Positions 7,886-14,211 of a stretch of DNA of 21,475 bases are shown in pieces. The stretch spans positions 1 through 21,475 of the forward strand of contig JBAZZQ010000062.1 in the NCBI GenBank assembly GCA_041658725.1, written 5' to 3'. Origin of the DNA: JBAZZQ01 sp041658725 (GTDB lineage: Bacteria > Planctomycetota > Phycisphaerae > JAAYCJ01). The notes beneath the pieces are model-generated. The model was given only the letters and a program-made list of their open reading frames with translations. It ran no database searches and was not told where the DNA came from. The first letter of the stretch is position 1, and each line of letters starts with the position of its first letter. The translations under genes were made by a program, and so were the position numbers.

Positions 7886-8632
7886 ATGATATTCTTTTCT
7901 GGAAACCATACGTCGAAAATCAGGAATCGTAACGGTTTTACCCTCATTGAGCTTCTGGTGGTAGTGGCGATTATTGCCGTGCTGATTGCCATTTTATTGC
8001 CGGCGTTACAAACGGCCCGGGAGAGCGCCCGCAAGGTGATTTGCATGACCAATTTGAGTCAAATTAACATGGCCATGGAATATTATCGTACGGACTACAC
8101 GAAAGGGCCGCCGGGATGGTGCAACGGCAGTTGGCCTGGCGGCGTAATGGGTGGCCCCGCCGCCTTTCCGGCCAATGAAGGCTGGTACAGTTATCAACCT
8201 TGGGGAATCGGACCTTACCTGAAAAAAAGCGGCACGTTTTCTGTCGCTGACATGGGAAAGACCGATTCGGTTCTGTATTGTCCGACGTATTTTTCCATTG
8301 GCAATACCTATGCCCACGGAACCGGATATGCACTCAATATCATGATGGGTTATCACAAGTTTCTAGGGGAGAAGGTGGAATTGCCGAATAGCACCCCCAT
8401 GTTGCTTTGCGCTCCGAACAATTCGAATATCAACAATAATCAAATTTTGGCGTTTTCCAGGAATATTTCCGGTTGGGAACTTTGTCAATTTCCGTTGGTG
8501 CTTCTGGCCCAGGGGTGGTTTCCTCACAAGGGTTCCGCCAATTTCCTTTTCTTCGATGGACATGTGATCAACCAACCTTCTTTGAGTTCGGCTACGGAAT
8601 ATGATAAACGATGGACTTGGTATGGGAAGTAG
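7886..8632 (+). CDS. Type II pseudopilin-like protein, H-X9-DG family
   Basis: This is a 248-residue protein. A short leader ends at G|FTLIELLVVVAIIAVL, the classic prepilin peptidase site with the conserved glutamate at +5, followed by a hydrophobic helix and ALQTARESARKVICMTNLSQI, typical of the planctomycete/Lentisphaerae prepilin family. The C-terminus has H-K-G-S-A-N-F-L-F-F-D-G, an exact H-X9-DG signature. ATG 7886 is chosen because GAGG at 7873-7876 lies 9 bases upstream; ATG 7880 is too close to it, and TTG 7832 has no ribosome binding site. Such proteins are predicted to be processed at the inner membrane and assembled in a type II secretion/pilus-like system, but no other component is encoded here. 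Being among exported proteins, it may assist their secretion or be a surface minor pilin. Confidence 0.85.
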   Translation: MIFFSGNHTSKIRNRNGFTLIELLVVVAIIAVLIAILLPALQTARESARKVICMTNLSQINMAMEYYRTDYTKGPPGWCNGSWPGGVMGGPAAFPANEGWYSYQPWGIGPYLKKSGTFSVADMGKTDSVLYCPTYFSIGNTYAHGTGYALNIMMGYHKFLGEKVELPNSTPMLLCAPNNSNINNNQILAFSRNISGWELCQFPLVLLAQGWFPHKGSANFLFFDGHVINQPSLSSATEYDKRWTWYGK

Positions 8633-8677
8633 ACTTTTAAAAAGAATAGTATTTTATTTATTTTAAGGAGTAAGAAA

Positions 8678-9790
8678 ATGACACGAAAACTAGTGATGTT
8701 GATGGCGATGGTTTTGGTCGTTACGCTCAATGCCTGGGGTGGAGTGGTGTTCCAGGATAACTTTACCATTCCGGGGGATGACAACACGACCCCGAACCCG
8801 GCCTTATGGACGGACATGGGTTACGACGTTGGTTACGGACCTCTATATTTGGGCACGACGCACCTGGCGAACGATCAGTTAGTGGCCCAACAGATGGATG
8901 AAATCCGTACCATCCAGACGTTCGATTTGACAACGCCAGACACGGCGACGACGTTCCAGGTGGACATGATCGGACAAAATAGCGGTGGGTACGAAGAAAT
9001 AGGGGATTGTGCGATATTACGCGTGTATGGGGACAATACCTCGTGGTACCTTCAGTTGCGGGTATACAACCTCGACGGCTACGCTAACTATTCCGGGATG
9101 CAGGTGATCCTCAATCGGTTTGGTGACGGGCAATGGCCGCCGACGATACTGTACGATTCCGGCGTTGTCACTCCGCTGGGCAGTTATCCGATGACGGCAC
9201 AGTTGACGTTGGATGCCACCAACGTAATGGTACGGCTTTTGAACGGTCCGATGGGAGACGGCGTTCTCTTCTACGGCCCGCACGGAATGTGGCAGGGCAC
9301 GACCATGACGGCTGTGCGGATGGGACTGTGTAATGGGAATACCGGCCAGGTCGATCCCAACGACCCGCCCGACCCCAACAGTCCCTATGCGACCCAGACG
9401 ATGGACAATGCGACGGTCTCGACAGGACCAGGACTGTCGGCAGCACAGTTGCAGGGCAGTGTGGTCCTCGACGAGTACACGGGCGACACCACGTATGTTG
9501 GAGCTTTGATCGAGTTGATCCAGAGCGGATCGGTGGTCAAGACGTCGGCGCAGTTGCTGGGTTCGGATGGCAGTTTCAGTGTATCGAATGTTATTCCGGG
9601 CACCTACGACGTGGCGATCAAGACATACGGCCACCAGCGCAAGGTTCTGTCGGCTATCTCGATTTGGGATAATCCGACGGTTCTTGCCCCGGTGCATCTG
9701 ACCGCCGGCGACAACAACGGCGACAACGTTACGACCTCGGCGGATCTGGCGATCATCCTTGGCCACATGGACCAGGCGGGCGATCAGTAA
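8678..9790 (+). CDS. Exported LamG-like protein with Pro/Asp linker and dockerin-like tail
   Basis: This is a 370-residue protein from ATG 8678, with AAGGAG 8665-8670 placed 7 bases upstream. Residues 1-21 are a signal peptide of the shared head type (MTRKLVMLMAMVLVV). Residues about 22-240 are a concanavalin/LamG-like beta sandwich most like that of the protein at 4473 (DEIRTIQTFDLTTP, QLTLDATNVMVRLLNGPMGDGVL, YGPHG). A DPNDPPDPNSP segment lies late in this domain. Residues 258-343 are the shared beta-sandwich tail (VVLDEYTGDTTYVGALIEL), and D345-x-N-x-D...D356 is the single dockerin-like loop. Base use looks more GC-rich at third positions than in the neighbouring paralogues, suggesting a different age or origin. 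The role is presumably carbohydrate binding at the cell surface; no enzyme motif was found. Confidence 0.82.
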   Translation: MTRKLVMLMAMVLVVTLNAWGGVVFQDNFTIPGDDNTTPNPALWTDMGYDVGYGPLYLGTTHLANDQLVAQQMDEIRTIQTFDLTTPDTATTFQVDMIGQNSGGYEEIGDCAILRVYGDNTSWYLQLRVYNLDGYANYSGMQVILNRFGDGQWPPTILYDSGVVTPLGSYPMTAQLTLDATNVMVRLLNGPMGDGVLFYGPHGMWQGTTMTAVRMGLCNGNTGQVDPNDPPDPNSPYATQTMDNATVSTGPGLSAAQLQGSVVLDEYTGDTTYVGALIELIQSGSVVKTSAQLLGSDGSFSVSNVIPGTYDVAIKTYGHQRKVLSAISIWDNPTVLAPVHLTAGDNNGDNVTTSADLAIILGHMDQAGDQ

Positions 9791-9821
9791 AAAGTTGAAG
9801 TTGATTTGAAAATAGGAAATT

Positions 9822-9852
9822 GCGGCGGTTCCGCTTAAGTGTGGACCGTCGC
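9822..9852 (+). terminator. Possible stem-loop after the dockerin-tailed gene
   Basis: GCGGCGGTTCC (9822-9832) pairs with GGACCGTCGC (9843-9852), with one G-U pair and one bulged T, around a 10-base loop. It lies 32 bases after the stop codon. There is no T tract, so it may be an mRNA-stabilising structure rather than an intrinsic terminator. Confidence 0.4.
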
Positions 9853-9938
9853 GGTGAGAGAGAGATGTGAGTTAATGGTGTGTGTTTCCGGAAAGTGTTT
9901 TCTGGAAAATTATATTCTCTCTTTTAAGGAGTAAAGAA

Positions 9939-10661
9939 ATGGTAACGAAAAGCAAAATGCTGATGGTGTCGATGATGGTGCTGGTCTGCATTGGAATGGC
10001 CAATGCGAGCATCCTGTTACAGGATGATTTTACGGGCAACAATGTTGTCGCAGACCCCGCCAAGTGGAGTACATGGAACTCAGGTGCGGTGTACCTCAGT
10101 AACGACAAGCTCTATGCCAGCAACATGGAGGAAGTCAGAACCGTACCAACCTTCAATGTCACCGTTCCTGGCCAACCGATTAAGCTTGATGTGGACTTGG
10201 TTGAACGTAATGAGTCTACGGGTGGAACGGATGCCTGGACGATGAAGGTGACGGATACCGCTAACACGAACTACCTGAAACTTCGAGTCTGGGGTTTCAC
10301 TGGCGGCTGGGGTGTGTATGGGCATGAAATCAGTCTGAAACTAGTTACTGATAGCGGAGAAACTAACCTGTTTAATGACCAGCTTTACACCGGTTCCAAT
10401 AATCCCGGTCCCTTCCATGTGGCGATGACCGTGGATAACACCAATGTGGGTCTTCTGGTGACGGGGAACCTACTGGGTGACGGAGTTCAAGCTAACGTTG
10501 CACACGGGGCGTCCCTGGGTAATGTCTTTTTTCACCTGACGGATTCCAACACTGGTGAATACGTCCTGTTTGATAATGCAATGGTATCCCAGGTGCCCGA
10601 GCCGGCGACGTTGATGTTGCTTTGTATTGGTGGTTTGTCCCTGCTGCGGAAACGGAGTTAG
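9939..10661 (+). CDS. Exported LamG-like protein with PEP-CTERM sorting tail
   Basis: This is a 240-residue protein from ATG 9939, with AAGGAG 9926-9931 placed 7 bases upstream. Residues 1-24 are a signal peptide ending ANA. Residues about 25-216 are a LamG/concanavalin-like domain closely related to that of the protein at 6762 (LLQDDFTGNN, TFNVTVPGQPI, NLFNDQLYTGSNNPGP). The C-terminal 22 residues (219-240) are a PEP-CTERM signal: V219-P-E-P222, a hydrophobic stretch, then RKRS. In the established model this tail is recognised by an exosortase that releases or anchors the protein; no exosortase gene is in the window. Compared with its relative, the shared beta-sandwich and dockerin-like tail has been replaced by PEP-CTERM. 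It probably forms part of the cell envelope or extracellular matrix. Confidence 0.88.
   Translation: MVTKSKMLMVSMMVLVCIGMANASILLQDDFTGNNVVADPAKWSTWNSGAVYLSNDKLYASNMEEVRTVPTFNVTVPGQPIKLDVDLVERNESTGGTDAWTMKVTDTANTNYLKLRVWGFTGGWGVYGHEISLKLVTDSGETNLFNDQLYTGSNNPGPFHVAMTVDNTNVGLLVTGNLLGDGVQANVAHGASLGNVFFHLTDSNTGEYVLFDNAMVSQVPEPATLMLLCIGGLSLLRKRS
10248..10421 (+). repeat. Near-identical 174-base tract shared with 7065-7238
   Basis: This is the partner of the tract in the dockerin-tailed paralogue, with two silent differences. It covers the codons from VTDTANTNYLKL to NPGPFHV. Confidence 0.8.
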
Positions 10662-10698
10662 GGCTGAACTGCGGTTGAGTAAATTTTAAAGAAATCGT

Positions 10699-10725
10699 CG
10701 CGGCTCGCCTTCCCAGCGGACCGCG
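10699..10725 (+). terminator. Weak stem-loop downstream of the PEP-CTERM gene
   Basis: CGCGG (10699-10703) pairs with CCGCG (10721-10725), with an inner CGC/GCG pairing across a small internal loop. No T run follows. It lies between the exported-protein gene and the next promoter, so it could help separate the two transcription units. Confidence 0.27.
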
Positions 10726-10770
10726 GCATTATGTGTGCGGTATGTAAATGAATGAAGAAAAGAACTCGTA

Positions 10771-10800
10771 TTGAAAAATTAATGAATGAGTGTCTATAAT
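10771..10800 (+). promoter_or_regulatory. Promoter of the GH127-like gene
   Basis: TTGAAA at 10771-10776 and TATAAT (perfect -10) at 10795-10800 are separated by 18 bases. The expected transcription start is at about 10807. No CTGAACCGGTATAG operator-like site is present here, so control probably differs from that of the operon at 12864. Confidence 0.68.
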
Positions 10801-10806
10801 CTGGTC

Positions 10807-10863
10807 ATGGAATATTACAACAAGGTGTTTGGGGATTATTGCCGGCGGCTGGTGTCACGATGA
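10807..10863 (+). CDS. Possible 18-residue leader peptide overlapping the GH127-like gene
   Basis: ATG 10807 to TGA 10861-10863 encodes MEYYNKVFGDYCRRLVSR. Its stop overlaps the ATG of the next gene as ATGA (10860-10863), a usual arrangement for translational coupling. The downstream gene has no visible ribosome binding site of its own. The mini-ORF also has none, but its ATG sits at the predicted transcription start (7 bases after TATAAT), so it could be read as a leaderless message. It is also possible that it is chance, or a misread N-terminus of the downstream protein. Confidence 0.35.
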   Translation: MEYYNKVFGDYCRRLVSR

Positions 10864-12584
10864 AGTGGATTTCCGCTTTATTTGATATTCCCGAACGAAT
10901 CCGTATGGGGTATGAATTTCTCGTTGGTAACCTGGACCAGCGATTTGATTATTTTCCGACATTTACAACGATTCTGACCCCGAACAATCCGATGGCTCGG
11001 CATGATTTTCCTGATTTTGGCGATCTTACTTCTCGATATCTGGAGGGTTTATACCTGGCGCGGAACATGATTGGCTCCAGGGTTGATGGCCAAATATTGA
11101 ATCGTTTGGAAAATCTCTTTGTTTCGTTTTTTCGCCATGAAGATGGATTGAATTATCGGCCACCCGTTGATCATCCCTTTTTTTCCGAGCTTGGCAAGAA
11201 ACCCTATCAGGCTGATATTGCGGAGGGATTTGAGCAGTCCCGCGTTATGCTGACTTTGGTGACGTGGTATTTATATACCCGCGATTCCGAAGTGCGGGAC
11301 AGGATGGATAAATTAATTGAAGGTATTCGGACAAAGGCCGTCCATAAAGATAACTATATGTACTTTACCCGCCCTGGTTTTCCTCCTGGCTTTCGACCGT
11401 CTCCGGAGGAATCTCCCTACTTGCAACAACTCTACTTTGCGGGGACACAAATACAGCCTCTCATAAAATGGTATGAAATAACGGGAAGTGAATTGGCCTT
11501 GGATACCGCTCGCCGGCTGTATCATTTTTTAACACGGGATTTTTTCTATTTCGGACCTGATGGATCATTTCAAGCTCTTGATGTGGTGCCGCCTGGAAGT
11601 TGGGATCGAATCAACGGCCATACGCATTCCCGTCTCGGAACGATCGCGGGTTTATTGAAATATGGCAATGTTCTATCCGATCAGGACGCTATTGCTTTTG
11701 GCAAACAATCCTTCGATTGGTTTTACCGAAATTATTGCCTGCAATCCGGTTGGTGCCCGGAGTTTCTTGGCCGGTTTCCAATTGAGCAGGAAGGGTGTGA
11801 AACGTGTACTCTTATGGATTTGATCTTTTGTTGTCTGGAGCTTTGTGCCGCCGGCTACGAAAGTTATTGGGATATCATTGAGAGAGTGTTCCGCAATCAG
11901 CTTTTGGAGCAACAGATAACGGATACAACATTCCTCGGAACATCCGATCTGCCGAGGGGAGATGTTTTTCAGGAGTATCCGGTACGGCCTGGGGACCTGC
12001 TAGGCGCTTTTGGAGGGTGGTGCGGCGTCAATGATTTCATCGGAGCGAATCCCAGCGGATGGCGATTGATGAATTGTTGCAGCCCTTCGGGGATCAAAGC
12101 GATATACCTGGCCTGGCATAACGCAATTCAATTTCATGATGGAAGGTTACAAATTAATCTTCTATTGTCTCGTCGTTCAAAATACGCGGATGTAATCAGT
12201 TTTGATCCCGTCGCCGGTCGGGTTGAGGTAAAACCCCATCGGAATTGTATTCTAACTATTCGATTACCGGATTGGGTGGAAAAAGATCAGGTACATCTTG
12301 AGGTCAACGGAAAACACCGGCCAATAGTTTGGCAAAGATTTTCTTTGGTGGTAGGCGCGGTTGGGCCAAATGAAAAAGTGGTTGTCGCTTATCCGCTGCG
12401 AAAAATAAAAACGATTGAAAAAGCCGGCAGCATTCAATACACGATGGATTGGATTGGGAATACGGTAATGGATGTTTCTCCACCGGGAAGATTTGCGCCG
12501 CTTTATCAGCGAAAAGACCTTCGATCTAAAATAGATGATATCAAACAGCCGGACTTTGTTCCAGAGGGTGAGGTAGACCTATAA
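10860..12584 (+). CDS. GH127-like (DUF1680) glycoside hydrolase
   Basis: This is a 574-residue protein from ATG 10860 (in-frame TTG 10839 is an alternative). It looks like an (alpha/alpha)6 barrel followed by a beta-sandwich (LTIRLPDWVEKDQVHLEVNGK). The GH127/GH146 metal and nucleophile motifs are recognisable: E314-T-C316 within GCETCTLMDLIFC, and the C406-C407 pair within MNCCSPSG. In characterised beta-L-arabinofuranosidases a Glu and three Cys bind zinc and one of the CC cysteines is the nucleophile. Glu301 (CPE) is a candidate acid/base by spacing only. No signal peptide is seen, so it should act in the cytoplasm on imported oligosaccharides. The expected reaction is removal of beta-L-arabinofuranose or a related sugar, but the family is diverse and substrate is uncertain. 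It has its own promoter and is separated by 279 bases from the operon that follows. Confidence 0.75.
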   Translation: MKWISALFDIPERIRMGYEFLVGNLDQRFDYFPTFTTILTPNNPMARHDFPDFGDLTSRYLEGLYLARNMIGSRVDGQILNRLENLFVSFFRHEDGLNYRPPVDHPFFSELGKKPYQADIAEGFEQSRVMLTLVTWYLYTRDSEVRDRMDKLIEGIRTKAVHKDNYMYFTRPGFPPGFRPSPEESPYLQQLYFAGTQIQPLIKWYEITGSELALDTARRLYHFLTRDFFYFGPDGSFQALDVVPPGSWDRINGHTHSRLGTIAGLLKYGNVLSDQDAIAFGKQSFDWFYRNYCLQSGWCPEFLGRFPIEQEGCETCTLMDLIFCCLELCAAGYESYWDIIERVFRNQLLEQQITDTTFLGTSDLPRGDVFQEYPVRPGDLLGAFGGWCGVNDFIGANPSGWRLMNCCSPSGIKAIYLAWHNAIQFHDGRLQINLLLSRRSKYADVISFDPVAGRVEVKPHRNCILTIRLPDWVEKDQVHLEVNGKHRPIVWQRFSLVVGAVGPNEKVVVAYPLRKIKTIEKAGSIQYTMDWIGNTVMDVSPPGRFAPLYQRKDLRSKIDDIKQPDFVPEGEVDL

Positions 12585-12633
12585 GGCAGCCTTTGCGTTA
12601 GTGGGGTTTGCTATTTTCAAAAACAAATTATTC

Positions 12634-12662
12634 TTGACAAGATATGCCCAATAGGTTAATAT
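12634..12662 (+). promoter_or_regulatory. Promoter of the catabolic operon
   Basis: TTGACA at 12634-12639 and TAATAT at 12657-12662 are separated by 17 bases. They align with the lacI promoter at 5569-5597. The predicted start is near 12669, giving a leader of about 195 bases to the first gene. Confidence 0.75.
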
Positions 12663-12670
12663 ACGGCTTT

Positions 12671-12684
12671 CTGAACCGGTATAG
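12671..12684 (+). promoter_or_regulatory. Operator-like site, copy at the catabolic operon
   Basis: CTGAACCGGTATAG is identical to the site at 5606-5619 and lies the same 9 bases after its -10 box. It is inferred to be the binding site of the LacI-family protein encoded at 5718. Confidence 0.6.
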
Positions 12685-12737
12685 AATGGTTAATGGAGAT
12701 AAGACACCAGTCACCAAACTGCGACGCATTATCTTTG

Positions 12738-12771
12738 TATAGTGCCGATGGGGCATCTCATCGGCACTATA
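12738..12771 (+). promoter_or_regulatory. Perfect 13-bp leader hairpin
   Basis: TATAGTGCCGATG (12738-12750), loop GGGCATCT, CATCGGCACTATA (12759-12771) is a perfect 13-pair inverted repeat. It lies in the operon leader just before the vestigial lacI start. No T tract follows. It could be an attenuator-like or mRNA-stabilising structure, or a DNA palindrome bound by a protein. Confidence 0.65.
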
Positions 12772-12781
12772 AAGTTATATT

Positions 12782-12850
12782 ATGGCAGTCACATTAAGCG
12801 ACATTTCGAAATATGTTCCCACAGATTTATTCATCCGTGAAAGTTCCTGA
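12782..12850 (+). pseudogene. Vestigial N-terminus of a LacI-family gene
   Basis: ATG 12782 reads MAVTLSDISK, matching MAVTLNDIAK of the intact regulator at 5718 (27 of 30 bases identical). It then departs into unrelated codons and stops at TGA 12848-12850 after 22 codons. The helix-turn-helix is not completed, so the fragment has no regulatory function. If translated it would act as a leader peptide ending 13 bases before the next start. Confidence 0.75.
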
Positions 12851-12863
12851 GGTCAAAAAGAAA

Positions 12864-14120
12864 ATGCCTGAAATATTTGAAAAAGAATGGTTGACGCAAG
12901 CACCCAAGTTGCCTGGTAATTTACCTGAGGGATGGAATTTGCTTTGGGAGGAAGGCTGGAAGCTCCATGTCCGGTCCTGTCAACTACCCAAAGGAGTATT
13001 TGACGATGTCTGGGAGACGGTCGGACCGGGTTATCCTTTCCCTGCATTTGGACACTGGGATATTGTCCATTCCGTCCTGGATGTGCTGGGTTATGACCCG
13101 GACTTTGCCCGAAGGCAACTTCGCCAATTGATCAAATTGATTCGGGTCTCCGATGGGTGTCTTCCTAGCCTGGCTCGGGAATTACCGGACGAAAAAGGTT
13201 CTCTGGTGGTCGTGGTCGATTATGAAGGGTGTGCGCCTCCACTCTGGCCCGTTGCGGCGGTGGCGGGGTTTGACCGAACAGGCGATGTTGATTTCCTTCG
13301 AATTATGTACGAGGCGGCGGAAAAAAACTTACTCTGGTGGGAACAGAATCGGAAATTACCTTCCGGATTATACTGGTTTAACGACTGCATTTTGGAAGGT
13401 TCAGAAAGCGGTTATGATATTTGTTCCCGATGGGACAGGTTTAAGGTGAGTCCCAAACGAATCGCATGCGTCGACTTGTGCGGGCAGATGGGGATGTATT
13501 TCGATGCCTTATCCACGATGGCCGAAAAACTCGGCGAGAAAGACCAGACAATCCAATGGAAAAAAATATCTACCGAGTTAGCTGAACAGGTTCGCAGGCA
13601 TTTGTGGCATGAAAAAGATGGAATGTTTTATGATCGGGATTTGGAAACGGGAGAGCATGTCGCGGTCAAATCGGTGGCGTGCTTCTGGCCCATGATCGCC
13701 GGTCAGGCCACCGGGGAACAAGCCTTGCGACTGATGAAACATTTATCCGATCCCGCTGAATTTTTTACCTCCGTTCCCGTTCCATCGGTTGCGTTGAATG
13801 ATCCGACCTTCAGTCTGGACTGTTGGCGGGGACCGACCTGGTTGTCTCAACCTTATTGGGTGATGCAAGGGTTATGCCGATACGGCTATTACGATCTGGC
13901 CGATCAAATCGGCCGGCGGTCGCTTGACCATGCCGCGAAAATGCTTTCCGAACATGGAACCATCTTTGAATTTTATCATCCGACAGGAGGACCTGTCTCG
14001 GAATTACGGCGGAAGGGGGAAACTTCAGGACCCAATCGTGATTACCTGGGGCATAATCCCATTCACGCAATCGCGTTAACAATCGCAAGTCATCTCCAGA
14101 ATGTTACCGGAGAAACCTAG
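12864..14120 (+). CDS. GH63/MGH1-like intracellular glycoside hydrolase
   Basis: This is a 418-residue protein from ATG 12864, with GAGGT at 12849-12853 placed 10 bases upstream; ATG 12813 in the same frame overlaps the lacI fossil and has no ribosome binding site. The fold is an (alpha/alpha)6 barrel. Recognisable clan features are FGHWDIVHSVLDVLGYDP (near 63-80), ESGYDICSRWD (181-191) where D185 is a candidate general acid, WRGPTWLSQPYW (321-332) and FEFYHPTGG (368-376) where E369 is a candidate base. This matches GH63, mannosylglycerate-hydrolase-like and trehalase-like enzymes. The exact substrate is unknown; alpha-linked oligosaccharides are likely. No signal peptide is seen. It is the first gene of the seven-gene run, 91 bases before the next start. 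Confidence 0.78.
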   Translation: MPEIFEKEWLTQAPKLPGNLPEGWNLLWEEGWKLHVRSCQLPKGVFDDVWETVGPGYPFPAFGHWDIVHSVLDVLGYDPDFARRQLRQLIKLIRVSDGCLPSLARELPDEKGSLVVVVDYEGCAPPLWPVAAVAGFDRTGDVDFLRIMYEAAEKNLLWWEQNRKLPSGLYWFNDCILEGSESGYDICSRWDRFKVSPKRIACVDLCGQMGMYFDALSTMAEKLGEKDQTIQWKKISTELAEQVRRHLWHEKDGMFYDRDLETGEHVAVKSVACFWPMIAGQATGEQALRLMKHLSDPAEFFTSVPVPSVALNDPTFSLDCWRGPTWLSQPYWVMQGLCRYGYYDLADQIGRRSLDHAAKMLSEHGTIFEFYHPTGGPVSELRRKGETSGPNRDYLGHNPIHAIALTIASHLQNVTGET

Positions 14121-14211
14121 AATTACGTATGACTGTTGTTCCGGTGAAATCGTCGGGAAAAATCAGGTTAAAGAGATACAATCACCACCGTATAAGCAGA
14201 GGAAAAATGAT

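Larger units (their letters stand above)
12625..12811 (+). repeat. Operon control region duplicated from the lacI 5' region
   Basis: This is a diverged copy of 5559-5747: same -35, -10, operator-like site, leader, stem-loop, GTTATATTATG/TTAGTATTATG run-in and first ten codons of lacI. It occupies most of the 279-base gap between the GH127-like and GH63-like genes. The part before it (12585-12624) holds only an AT-rich stretch and a GCGTTAGTGG 10-mer (12595-12604) that also occurs in the lacI leader at 5622-5631. Confidence 0.85.

Noticed and set aside
9017..9766. Long open frame on the minus strand opposite the gene at 8678
   Set aside because: Composition is arginine/histidine-rich without domains, as expected for the complement of a GC-biased gene; the plus strand has a signal peptide, tail module and ribosome binding site.
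10665..10680. CTGAACTGCGGTTGAG, a gapped near-palindrome after the PEP-CTERM gene
   Set aside because: Shares only a half-site with the operator-like motif and is not associated with the promoter at 10771; likely chance.
12813..12863. Upstream ATG 12813 as start of the GH63-like gene
   Set aside because: It lies out of frame inside the lacI fossil, has no ribosome binding site and adds a lysine-rich stretch not expected in the family; ATG 12864 has GAGGT upstream.
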